Shown here: piece by piece, positions 33,658 to 41,077 of the stretch
How positions within the stretch are numbered: position 1 is the stretch's first letter
How the letters are laid out: each line of letters opens with the position of its first letter
Assembly: GCA_031291795.1 (NCBI GenBank)
Contig: JARLIJ010000195.1
Span: 1 to 42,160 of the forward strand
Direction of reading: 5' to 3'
DNA from: Acetobacteraceae bacterium
GTDB lineage: Bacteria; Pseudomonadota; Alphaproteobacteria; Acetobacterales; Acetobacteraceae
Length of the DNA: 42,160 nucleotides
Made by a program: the position numbers and the translations under genes
Notes under the pieces: generated by a model
What the model was told of the DNA's origin: nothing
Database searches by the model: none
Seen by the model: only the letters and a program-made list of their open reading frames with translations

Positions 33658-34304
33658 ACGATCTGTTCGATGCCATCGAACCCCGTGACCCATCTCGCGA
33701 AGTCATGGCCGACGGCGCCATACTTCTGCGCGGCAGCGCCCTGTCGTTCGAGGCTGATATCCTGAGCGCGCTACAGGCGATCGTCGGCCAGGCGCCGTTC
33801 CGGCACATGACCACGCCGGGCGGCTACGTCATGTCGGTGGCGATGACCAATTGCGGCGCCGCCGGCTGGATCACGGACCGCACCGGCTATCGATACGACC
33901 GCATCGATCCCGAAAGCGGTCAGCCGTGGCCAGCGATGCCTGATTGCTTCCTTGGACTCGCCATCGCGGCGGCTGCTGAAGCCGGCTATCCGCACTTCGT
34001 GCCGGACGCCTGCCTGATCAATCGCTATGAGCCCGGCGCCCGTCTGTCGCTGCATCAGGACAAGAACGAGCGCGATTTCGCAAATCCGATCGTGTCGGTG
34101 TCCTTGGGCCTGCCGGCGACCTTCCAGTTTGGTGGCCTGAAGCGCAACGATCCCGTCCGGAAGTTCGCGCTCCGTCACGGTGACATTGCCGTCTGGGGTG
34201 GGCGGTCGCGCCTCTGCTACCACGGTGTTCCGGAGCTGAAGGAGGGCGAGCACGAGAAGATGGGCCGGATGAGGATCAATCTTACGTTTCGGAGCGCTCT
34301 GTAG
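33654..34304 (+). CDS. alkB: AlkB: Fe(II)/2-oxoglutarate DNA dealkylase
   Basis: A 216-residue dioxygenase that oxidatively removes methyl groups from 1-methyladenine and 3-methylcytosine. The metal triad is His134 and Asp136 in LSLHQDKNERDF and His190 in CYHGVP. The 2-oxoglutarate arginines are Arg207 and Arg213 in RINLTFR. The nucleotide-recognition lid has GYVMSVAMTNCGAAGW and GYRYDRIDP. Length and sequence fit the E. coli AlkB group closely. Its start overlaps the upstream gene as ATGA, making it the fourth coupled gene of the ada operon. The frame is open 150 bp upstream, but only the overlap start fits the family. Confidence 0.96.
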   Translation: MNDLFDAIEPRDPSREVMADGAILLRGSALSFEADILSALQAIVGQAPFRHMTTPGGYVMSVAMTNCGAAGWITDRTGYRYDRIDPESGQPWPAMPDCFLGLAIAAAAEAGYPHFVPDACLINRYEPGARLSLHQDKNERDFANPIVSVSLGLPATFQFGGLKRNDPVRKFALRHGDIAVWGGRSRLCYHGVPELKEGEHEKMGRMRINLTFRSAL

Positions 34305-34332
34305 GCGGAGTCTCCGAGCGACACCGTCTTCG

Positions 34333-34356
34333 AATTTAAAAGCAACAATCGGAGTG
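34333..34356 (+). promoter_or_regulatory. Repair-island motif, copy B (downstream of alkB)
   Basis: AATTTAAAAGCAA followed by CAATCGGAGTG matches copy C at 20 of 24 positions. It is followed by CCACGCCGATCG, giving a small ATCGG...CCGAT dyad as in copy C. It lies 28 bp after alkB and 117 bp before the next small gene. Confidence 0.55.
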
Positions 34357-34473
34357 CCACGCCGATCGTGCCGTGTAGTGCTGATCCGATTTGATGGGGT
34401 CGATTCACGCCTGCTCGAAAGCACGTAATGCTTCACCGGTGTCGAAGGGCCAGCATAGGGAGGTTTTCAGACG

Positions 34474-34725
34474 ATGTTTCCGCTTGGCGGACGAGACGCC
34501 AGAACGCGACGCGCGAAGACCGGCGGAAATGTCGCGGCGCCCGACAATATCGCTGGCCGCTTCTACGGCGATCCGGCGAAGGCGTTCGTGATGATCCATA
34601 TCGGCCAGTTCGTGCGCGACGGCCACGCAGAATGGACCATGCTGGACAACGGCGACGTTGAACTGCGGTTCTTCAGCGGCGAGGTCTTCTTGCTGGCAGA
34701 TGCGACCATGACGCGCGTCATGTGA
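34474..34725 (+). CDS. Small hypothetical protein within the repair island
   Basis: An 83-residue protein starting MFPLGGRDARTRR that I do not recognise. The N-terminus is basic and probably flexible. From about residue 27 the sequence (GRFYGDPAKAFVMIHIGQFV, then WTMLDNGDVELRFFSGEVFLL) looks like a compact beta-rich domain. GGGAGG lies ten bases before the ATG, supporting it as real. It is between alkB and the first ogt, with a motif copy on each side, so it may be co-regulated with the repair genes. No catalytic motif is visible. Confidence 0.6.
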   Translation: MFPLGGRDARTRRAKTGGNVAAPDNIAGRFYGDPAKAFVMIHIGQFVRDGHAEWTMLDNGDVELRFFSGEVFLLADATMTRVM

Positions 34726-34815
34726 CCGCAAACTCGACAATCGCTGATCCGTTTTCAGTCCGGACGCCTCGCGCCCGGCCATTTTCATATAGCCCTCGCC
34801 GGAAGAAGAGATCTC

Positions 34816-34839
34816 GATTTGAAAGCAAAGATCGGAGTG
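34816..34839 (+). promoter_or_regulatory. Repair-island motif, copy C (upstream of first ogt)
   Basis: GATTTGAAAGCAAAG followed by ATCGGAGTG, ending 58 bp before the preferred ogt start, nearly the same distance as copy A from ada. GATCGG in the motif pairs with CCGATC eight bases later. No clear -10 hexamer follows at sigma-70 spacing, so it is more likely an activator or operator site than a plain promoter. Confidence 0.65.
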
Positions 34840-34897
34840 AGAGCCGATCGCAGCATCTCTAGTGTCGATGGTGAGGAAAGATCATGGAGTTACGGAA

Positions 34898-35470
34898 ATG
34901 GATCTCATCAACACTGATATCTCTTCTCGGCAAGTTCAGGTAAAGGGGAGTAAAAGCGCAACCATCTCTAACGAGATTGCTTTTTCAATCGGCGAAAGCG
35001 CCCTGGGCAAAGTTCTCGTCGCCCGTAGCGTCGTCGGGGTCTGCGCGATCCTGATCGGATCAGACACCGACGAGCTAAGCAGCGATCTCGCCACGCGCTT
35101 TCCCGACAGCAGACTGGTCGCGGACGAGCAGCAACTTCACGATGATCTGTCCAAGGTCGCGCGGTTCATCGAAAAACCGAGCGAAGGGCTCGACTTGCCG
35201 CTGGACATTCGGCACGGCACGGCATTTCAGCGCCGGGTTTGGGACGCTCTTCTTGCGATCCCTTGCGGCGCCAGAGTCACCTACGCCGCACTCGCCCAGC
35301 GCATTGGCATGCCGAACGCGGCCCGTGCCGTTGCCAACGCCTGCGCAGCCAACGCAATCGCTTTGGGCATTCCTTGCCACCGGGTCGTCCGGAGCGACGG
35401 CACCATTTCGGGCTATCGCTGGGGCGTGGAGCGCAAGCGGGCGCTGATCAATAGGGAGGCCGTGGCATGA
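34898..35470 (+). CDS. ogt: Methylated-DNA-protein-cysteine methyltransferase (Ada C-domain type), first copy
   Basis: A 190-residue suicide repair enzyme that takes methyl groups from O6-methylguanine. It has the active-site Cys160 in GIPCHRVVRSDGTISGYRWG, the helix-turn-helix ARVTYAALAQRIGMPNAARAV, and an N-terminal ribonuclease-H-like part opening IAFSIGESALGKVLVA. That opening is very like the C-domain of the neighbouring Ada (RFAVGETSLGAILVA), so it is probably an Ada C-terminal paralogue. Starts at 34862 (GTG) and 34868 are possible. The ATG at 34898 is preferred for its GGAG and for equal spacing from the shared motif. Its stop overlaps the 2OG-oxygenase start as ATGA. Confidence 0.93.
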   Translation: MDLINTDISSRQVQVKGSKSATISNEIAFSIGESALGKVLVARSVVGVCAILIGSDTDELSSDLATRFPDSRLVADEQQLHDDLSKVARFIEKPSEGLDLPLDIRHGTAFQRRVWDALLAIPCGARVTYAALAQRIGMPNAARAVANACAANAIALGIPCHRVVRSDGTISGYRWGVERKRALINREAVA

Positions 35471-36216
35471 ACGTCCCTTCGAGGATCATCTCCCCGACTT
35501 CAGCGGTCGAGTCCGCGGAGGCGCGCGTCGCTCGGTACGATTGGAAAACCCTCTCCGACGAGCTTGGCGGCTTCGGCTGCGCGGTCATCGAGAGGCTTCT
35601 GTCGCCGGAAGAATGCCGGTTGATCGCCGGACTCTACCCTGAGGAAGGTCACTTCCGCAGCCATATCCATATGGCCCGTCATGGCTTCGGGAGGGGCGAG
35701 TATCAGTATTTCAGGTATCCGCTGCCTGATCTGCTCGGCGGCCTGCGCACGGCGCTTTATCCGCGCCTGGCCGGCGTCGCCAACGACTGGAACAGCCGTA
35801 TGGGCATCGACGAGCGCTACCCGGCCGAACACGCCGCCTTCCTCAAGCAGTGTCACGATCAAGGGCAGACGCGCCCCACGCCCCTGCTGCTGCAATACGT
35901 CCCCGGCGACTTCAACTGCCTTCATCAAGATCTCTACGGCGACCTCGCATTTCCGATCCAGGTGGCGATCCTTCTTTCCGAGCCGGGGAAGGATTTCACC
36001 GGCGGCGAGTTCGTGCTGACCGAGCAGCGCCCGCGGATGCAGAGTCGTGCCGAGGTCGTTCCGCTGCGCCAGGGAGATGCCGTTGCCTTCGCGGTCCACA
36101 ACCGGCCGGTTCAGGGCTCCAAAGGAAACTATCGCGTCAATCTCCGGCACGGCGTCAGCCGTGTCCGGTCCGGAATGCGGTACACCGTCGGCATCATCTT
36201 CCACGACGCAAAATAG
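35467..36216 (+). CDS. 2OG-Fe(II) oxygenase coupled to ogt
   Basis: A 249-residue Fe(II)/2-oxoglutarate-dependent oxygenase, distinct from AlkB. The cupin-like core starts near 137 with PTPLLLQYVPGDFNCLHQDLYGD, giving His153 and Asp155. The distal ligands are His228 and Arg238 in LRHGVSRVRSGMRYTVGIIFHDA. GGEFVLTEQRPR near 179-190 is typical of this prolyl-hydroxylase-like class. The N-terminal half (FGCAVIERLLSPEECRLIAGLYP) is the usual preceding helical part. Such genes are often next to ada/ogt in proteobacteria, and a DNA- or protein-dealkylation role is likely but unproven. ATGA overlap with the first ogt shows tight coupling. Confidence 0.88.
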   Translation: MNVPSRIISPTSAVESAEARVARYDWKTLSDELGGFGCAVIERLLSPEECRLIAGLYPEEGHFRSHIHMARHGFGRGEYQYFRYPLPDLLGGLRTALYPRLAGVANDWNSRMGIDERYPAEHAAFLKQCHDQGQTRPTPLLLQYVPGDFNCLHQDLYGDLAFPIQVAILLSEPGKDFTGGEFVLTEQRPRMQSRAEVVPLRQGDAVAFAVHNRPVQGSKGNYRVNLRHGVSRVRSGMRYTVGIIFHDAK

Positions 36217-36267
36217 CGCCTTCTAGCCACGATCACTTCAACGCAAGAGCTTCGAATGGAGGCCAAG

Positions 36268-36786
36268 ATGTTAGAGCGTATCCGCTACGCCTGGGGGAGC
36301 AGCTCCCTCGGAGATTTTATCGCCGCCGCTTCCGATGATGGCTTGGTCGCATTCGAGTTTGGCGAGCAGGGCACGGCGATGTTGGACACATTGCAGATGC
36401 GCTTTCCCGATGCCGCGATCGTGGATGATCGGAGCGGGCTGTCCGACATAGTCGGAAAGCTCGAGCATCTCGTCGATCACCCCGATCAGGATCCAGGGAT
36501 CGTTCTCGACATGCGCGGCAGCGACTACCAAAAGCAGGTCTGGACGATGCTGCGCGAGGTTCCCGCGGGCGAGACCACGAATTATGGATCCCTGGCCGCC
36601 AAGCTCGGCACACGCGATGCCCGCGACGTTACCGAGGCAATCGGTTCGAACGCGATCGCGATCCTGATTCCCTGCCACCGCGTGGTGAAAAAAGATGGCT
36701 CGATCTCAGGCTATCGCTGGGGCGTTCGCCGAAAGCGCATTCTGCTCCAACGCGAGCGGCAGACCGAACTCTTCCAGGAAGCCTGA
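36268..36786 (+). CDS. Methylated-DNA-protein-cysteine methyltransferase, second copy
   Basis: A 172-residue O6-alkylguanine methyltransferase with active-site Cys136 in LIPCHRVVKKDGSISGYRWG and the helix-turn-helix GETTNYGSLAAKLGTRDARDV. It differs clearly from the first copy in the N-terminal domain (SSSLGDFIAAASDDGLVAFEF) and in the helix-turn-helix, so it is not a recent duplicate. The ATG at 36268 is preferred to one at 36256 because GGAGG lies five bases before it. It follows the 2OG oxygenase by 51 bp and is probably in the same transcript. It is the third methyltransferase domain in 5.6 kb. Confidence 0.93.
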   Translation: MLERIRYAWGSSSLGDFIAAASDDGLVAFEFGEQGTAMLDTLQMRFPDAAIVDDRSGLSDIVGKLEHLVDHPDQDPGIVLDMRGSDYQKQVWTMLREVPAGETTNYGSLAAKLGTRDARDVTEAIGSNAIAILIPCHRVVKKDGSISGYRWGVRRKRILLQRERQTELFQEA

Positions 36787-36790
36787 AGAC

Positions 36791-36949
36791 ATGATGTCGG
36801 ACAAATGCACGCCCGCGCTGGACGTCTCTGTCGAGGAGCAAGACTCTTTCGGCAGCTTTGGCGAGGACAGCGTGCAAACACTGCTGTCCCTTGCACCTGC
36901 CGATCCGGGGCGCGCGAAAGAGCGGTTCCCGGCATATCGCCATCGATGA
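36791..36949 (+). CDS. Possible small protein after second ogt
   Basis: A 52-codon frame starting MMSDKCTPALDVSVEEQDSF, 4 bp after the ogt stop, acidic in its middle, with no recognised family. AGGAAG lies upstream inside the ogt 3' end. Closeness to ogt is the main support; it could equally be non-coding. Confidence 0.3.
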   Translation: MMSDKCTPALDVSVEEQDSFGSFGEDSVQTLLSLAPADPGRAKERFPAYRHR

Positions 36950-37011
36950 AGCTCACAGCCCGCCTCCACCTGGATTAACAAACCGATTCTACTGTAGTTT
37001 CTCTGGAGTGA

Positions 37012-37914
37012 CTATTTATAGTTCTCCGGATGACTGATGTCCTCGATCAGGCCAGGCTCCCGAGGCTGCCATCCGAGTAGCGCCCTCGTCCTGTCGGTTG
37101 AAACCGGACCGTTGCCGCCGACGGGTATCGCCATCGGGCCGAAGTGCTCCGCCGCGCCATCAGGCGAGATGGACTTGAGCGGGAGATCGAGGCGACGACC
37201 GATGGCCGCGGCGATCTGCAGGAAGGCAATTCCGTCTTCGCCGACAGCATGAAAGGGACCGACTTCGGCGCCGCGCTCGAGCGCAAGGCGATAGACGCGC
37301 GCGGCGTCGAGCCTGTGAACGGACGGCCAAAGGTTCTGGCCGTCCCCAATGTAGCCGGAAACGCCCTTTTGACGCGCCAAAGCCATCAGCCGCGGAATAA
37401 AGCCATGGGTCTCACCCGCGCCGTGAACCGCCCGGGGTAGTCGCACCGTGTTTGCGTGCAGCCCGCGATTGGCCAGAGCCAGGGCCGTCTGCTCGGATTC
37501 GCGTGGAAATTCGGGCGGCGGCGGCGGCGGCGGAGTTTCCTCCGTGAACCATTGCCCGCGAGGCAGAACGCCGATCCCGCCGGTGACGAGGATCGGGCGA
37601 TCGGACCCCTGAAAGACCTCGCCAAAAGCCTCGATGGCCTGGCGATCCTCCTTCGCTGACGCTGCGAAAACGGCGGGTTGGCCCAGGCCAACACCGAAGG
37701 CGGTGTGAATGACGCCATCGGCCGCTCGAGCGCCCGCCTTGAGGACGTCGATGTCGCTGAGCGAACCCATCAACGGCTCCCCGCCCAGGGCTGCGAGCGC
37801 GCGCGCCTTGTCCTCGGAGCGAACAAGTCCCACGACTTGGTGACCCGCGTCGATCAACTCCCGGGTCAGGGCGGACCCGACCCAACCGGTCGCTCCCGTG
37901 ACGAATACGCGCAT
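37012..37914 (-). CDS. NAD-dependent epimerase/SDR-family oxidoreductase
   Basis: A 300-residue extended/atypical short-chain dehydrogenase-like protein. The Rossmann glycine motif is VTGATGWVGSAL at 5-16, followed by GLVRSEDKARALAALGGE, the usual cofactor loop. ADGVIHTAFG and ILVTGGIGVLP follow, and later VHRLDAARVYRLALE. The canonical YxxxK active site is not evident, and the corresponding region holds a run of seven prolines encoded by a CCG repeat (37513-37533). The family includes putative NmrA-like and epimerase-like proteins of unknown substrate. The ATG at 37914 has AAGGAG five bases upstream. It is divergent from an AraC regulator that probably controls it. Confidence 0.87.
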   Translation of the reverse strand: MRVFVTGATGWVGSALTRELIDAGHQVVGLVRSEDKARALAALGGEPLMGSLSDIDVLKAGARAADGVIHTAFGVGLGQPAVFAASAKEDRQAIEAFGEVFQGSDRPILVTGGIGVLPRGQWFTEETPPPPPPPEFPRESEQTALALANRGLHANTVRLPRAVHGAGETHGFIPRLMALARQKGVSGYIGDGQNLWPSVHRLDAARVYRLALERGAEVGPFHAVGEDGIAFLQIAAAIGRRLDLPLKSISPDGAAEHFGPMAIPVGGNGPVSTDRTRALLGWQPREPGLIEDISHPENYK

Positions 37915-37975
37915 AGCCGCTCCTTGCGTTGACTGTAGACGAATCCAGAATGACCGACCTACCCTGCCGTGATAA

Positions 37976-37990
37976 TGCGTTTTCAACGCA
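37976..37990. promoter_or_regulatory. Operator candidate between SDR and AraC genes
   Basis: TGCGTT-TTC-AACGCA is a perfect dyad 25 bp before the AraC start, with an extra half-site TTGCGTT at 37924-37930 beside the SDR start. In a 100-bp divergent gap this fits binding by the adjacent regulator. Confidence 0.5.
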
Positions 37991-38014
37991 AACTTATGCT
38001 GGAAAGTCTAAATA

Positions 38015-39004
38015 ATGTGGATCAAAGCGGCATCCGCCGCCGACGTTTTGTCCATCGTTCTGTCGCAGCTGAAACTCGAGGCGTTCGCCACCGGCGCATT
38101 TGATGCGGGCGGTGCGTGGGCCATCGAATTCCCCGCAACCGACGCCCTCATGTTCAAGGTCATGTCCAGGGGCGAGTGTTGGCTCGCTGTCGAGGGCGAA
38201 CCGACGCCCTATTACCTGAGGACGGGAGACTGCTTCCTCGTGTCCAAAGGCCGAAGCTTCGTCATGGCGAAGGACCTCAAGGCAGGAACGAAGGTGTCCG
38301 CCCAGACCCTGGCCCACGCCAAGCAAGAGAATGGCGTCTCTGTCTGCAACGGGGGAGGCGATGTCCTTTCAATCGGAACGGTCTTCAGATTCGAGGGTCA
38401 TTTTTCAGAGATTGCTTTCCGGTCCATCCCGCCGGTCATCCACATCCCCGCGCATTTGGACCAAGCGGCGGTCCTGCGTTGGAGCTTGGACCGGTTCGGC
38501 GCGGAATTTCACGGGCTGAGCGCCGGTCGCTTTCTGATGATGAGCTATCTCGCGCCCATCATCCTCTTGCAGACGTTGCGGATCTATCTCGCGTCCACAA
38601 AGGACGACCGGAACTGGCTCGCCGCATTGTCCCATCCGAAGCTATCCAAAGCTATGAGAGCGATGCACACCGACTACGGCAAGACTTGGTCGCTCGAAGC
38701 GTTGGCCAAGACCGCCGGGATGTCCCGGGCTGGCTTCGCGCTCAATTTCAAGAAACTCGTGGGCGTTGCGCCAATCGATTATCTCGTGACCTGGCGAATG
38801 CAGGTTGCGTGCGATCTGCTCCAGCAAGGAAAACTTGGCCTCTCGGAGGTCGCAACCGCCGTTGGATATGAATCGGAAAGCGCCTTCAGCGCGGCCTTCA
38901 AAAAGATCGTCAGATGTCGTCCAGGCTACTACCAGAAACACTGGAACAGTGCGCCGGATGGGCCGCGCCATGACCTGCCGAACCCCCATGCCTCGCCGGA
39001 CTGA
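38015..39004 (+). CDS. AraC-family transcriptional regulator with cupin-type N-terminal domain
   Basis: A 329-residue regulator. Residues about 5-190 form a cupin_6-like ligand domain (WLAVEGEPTPYYLRTGDCFLV, then GTVFRFEGH and LSAGRFLMMSYLAPIILLQ). The C-terminal AraC DNA-binding domain, about 215-312, has two helix-turn-helix units: WSLEALAKTAGMSRAGFALNFKKLVG and LGLSEVATAVGYESESAFSAAFKKI. Regulators of this class usually control an adjacent divergent oxidoreductase gene, here the SDR, and the ligand is unknown. The ribosome site before the ATG is weak. The 237 bp that follow, to the next gene end, have no supportable gene. Confidence 0.9.
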   Translation: MWIKAASAADVLSIVLSQLKLEAFATGAFDAGGAWAIEFPATDALMFKVMSRGECWLAVEGEPTPYYLRTGDCFLVSKGRSFVMAKDLKAGTKVSAQTLAHAKQENGVSVCNGGGDVLSIGTVFRFEGHFSEIAFRSIPPVIHIPAHLDQAAVLRWSLDRFGAEFHGLSAGRFLMMSYLAPIILLQTLRIYLASTKDDRNWLAALSHPKLSKAMRAMHTDYGKTWSLEALAKTAGMSRAGFALNFKKLVGVAPIDYLVTWRMQVACDLLQQGKLGLSEVATAVGYESESAFSAAFKKIVRCRPGYYQKHWNSAPDGPRHDLPNPHASPD

Positions 39005-39241
39005 CGACGCGACCGCCAGCCGTTTTGTTCGCCTGCGTTTTTGCGCGGCCTGGGGGTCTCCCCGCAGATGGGGGTGTGCCGGCGACTTCGGCACCGGCCA
39101 GGGGGAAGGCTTTTCCCTCAACCTGCGCACCGCCAAGCAAGTCGCCGATTTGTATCTAGTTCAGGTCGCGAACCGTACCTGGCGGCGCATCCTTGATGGG
39201 CGTGAAGGAGCCGATGAAGCGCCGCCGAGACAACCGTCAGG

Positions 39242-41077
39242 CTAGGCGTCCGAATTCTCGGAGTCCGATGGAAACAGACGGCCCTGAACCTGGGCCATAA
39301 GTTCCGTCGCCTTTTTCGTCAGCGTTATGTTTGCAAGCATCTTTGCTTGGTACTTTGGCGAATACCGGATGAAGTTGTGTAGAGAACGCATGCGATCCGG
39401 GCATTCGTACGAATAGTCGCCGAGCAGCTCCGCGATGCTGAAGTTATCGGTTGAAACTTCTATGTTCTCGAGGTCGTCGACGGTCATGATTATGAGCGGC
39501 TCGATCCTTGGCAGGGCCGGCACCGTCCCGAGGAGTTTCGTGAACTCGTCGGCGAGGAATTTCCCGAGCGTCGGCGTGTCCATGCGGGAGTCGTGTGTCA
39601 CAAGGACTGGATAGATCGTGGTGGCATCGGCGCAGCCGGTCGACGCGTCCGACCATTCGCGCCGAGCGATGGCACCGATGATCCGAGCAAGCTGCGCGAC
39701 GCCCTTTCCGCGTTCGCCCTTCTTCGACGTCGCGCCGTATTTTTCCCTCAGATGGTCGAGAAAATTCTCGGACTTCTCATCCAGGATAGCCTCCTCGCGC
39801 AGGAAGCATGCCTTCATTTCGAAGGTGATGACCTTGCGGGCGTCATCTAGGATTGCGTCGATCTCGAAAGCCTGATGTGCAGCGTTTTCACCCTTCAAGT
39901 TGCAATGCAGGCGATCCACCAGACCAGGGCTGGTCGGGTATATGCGGCGCAGAATGTCTGTCGCATAGTCTTCAAAGGCGAGGCCGAAAGCCCCGAAGAT
40001 CTCGTTCGCTTTCTTTCCAGTCGCTTTGCTGACCAGGTGGAAGAGGGGCCCGATCGTGATGCGATCGCAAAAGAGGCACGGATCGGGAATGATGCCCCGC
40101 CCGTCGGTGGTGATCATTACCGGGCGCTGCCTCAGATATCTGTATCCAACCTTGGCGAAGTCATCCCACAGGGTTGTTGCCAGCCTGTTGGGGACCTGCG
40201 CCTCTCGCTCCAGGTAGCTTTCAAACTCGGCGTTGTAGGAGGTGGCCGCCGCAACGGTATGTGCGATGAACAATGGACCCTGAGGATTGTCCACGATCAT
40301 GTAGCAGCCGAGAGCAGCCGCGCATGTTAAGAACTGATCTATGGTCAAATCCGACGCGGCGCTGAACTCGGCGTGGAACGAGGGGTAGCGACGCGGTAGG
40401 TATTCGGTGAAGAGCAACCAACCGCGACCGAGTATTCTGGCAAGATTTGGGGTGAAGTTGGATTCCTCCATCGCCTTTCGAAAGGCTCCCATGGCGCGGT
40501 TGCGACGGATCTCAATGTTCCCGTCGCCTTTGAGCCGCGTCCCGTATATTCGGTAGCTCCAGAGCATCCCGGCGATAAGCGCAGCCTTGACGAAGTTGCA
40601 GCGGGTGTTCGGATCGGCATAGGTCGTCCCGTCGCCCGGCAGGTTCCGACAGTGCCGAGCAACCCAGCGCATCAGCTCCAACAACTGGCCGCGGAAAAAG
40701 ACGATCGGCGGCCGCCCTCCATGATCGCGGGCGAACGCGTTTATTTTATCAATGTCCTCCGGTGTCAGCAGCCGGTTGATCAGCTTCTGTTGACGCCCAG
40801 TGGAATCGTCGGCGCTGGCCCCCGTGACGATGATGTTGGCGCGCGCGCACTCAAATAGTGTGTCGTCGCGACTAAGATGAACCAGCGTGTCGAGCAGCGC
40901 CTGTTCACTTGTGGTGGTTCCGGGAAACAGGATTTCCGGCGGAACAAGCACCGATATTTCGGACGGGGGTTCGCCGCCGGTATCGCGACCAAAAAAAGAA
41001 CCGCGAGGCCGCGGAATGATCAGCCTGGCTGAGGCAAGTTTCAGTTCTGGAGGAAGGGCAGGTAGGGAACGGTTCAC
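39242..41077 (-). CDS. Large protein with PD-(D/E)XK nuclease signature, putative defence effector
   Basis: A 611-residue cytoplasmic protein that I do not recognise as a named family. Residues about 360-470 carry an ordered PD-(D/E)XK pattern: Glu369 in FGLAFEDYATDIL, Asp407 in AFEIDAILDD, Glu420 and Lys422 in VITFEMKACFL, and Gln462 in GKGVAQLARII. This indicates a restriction-type nuclease fold. The N-terminal half is largely helical, with a CxxC-like PCLFCDR near 333-339. The GTG at 41077 overlaps the upstream stop as GTGA and is preferred to a TTG at 41089. It is last in a minus-strand operon with the HEPN-like protein, which suggests a nuclease-based defence pair. Confidence 0.7.
   Translation of the reverse strand: MNRSLPALPPELKLASARLIIPRPRGSFFGRDTGGEPPSEISVLVPPEILFPGTTTSEQALLDTLVHLSRDDTLFECARANIIVTGASADDSTGRQQKLINRLLTPEDIDKINAFARDHGGRPPIVFFRGQLLELMRWVARHCRNLPGDGTTYADPNTRCNFVKAALIAGMLWSYRIYGTRLKGDGNIEIRRNRAMGAFRKAMEESNFTPNLARILGRGWLLFTEYLPRRYPSFHAEFSAASDLTIDQFLTCAAALGCYMIVDNPQGPLFIAHTVAAATSYNAEFESYLEREAQVPNRLATTLWDDFAKVGYRYLRQRPVMITTDGRGIIPDPCLFCDRITIGPLFHLVSKATGKKANEIFGAFGLAFEDYATDILRRIYPTSPGLVDRLHCNLKGENAAHQAFEIDAILDDARKVITFEMKACFLREEAILDEKSENFLDHLREKYGATSKKGERGKGVAQLARIIGAIARREWSDASTGCADATTIYPVLVTHDSRMDTPTLGKFLADEFTKLLGTVPALPRIEPLIIMTVDDLENIEVSTDNFSIAELLGDYSYECPDRMRSLHNFIRYSPKYQAKMLANITLTKKATELMAQVQGRLFPSDSENSDA

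Noticed and set aside
38805-39245. A plus-strand frame running past the AraC gene, with FSLNLRTAKQVADLY near its end
   Set aside because: Most of it overlaps the AraC gene in another frame. The free end recalls a transporter-like C-terminus only vaguely and has no start of its own.
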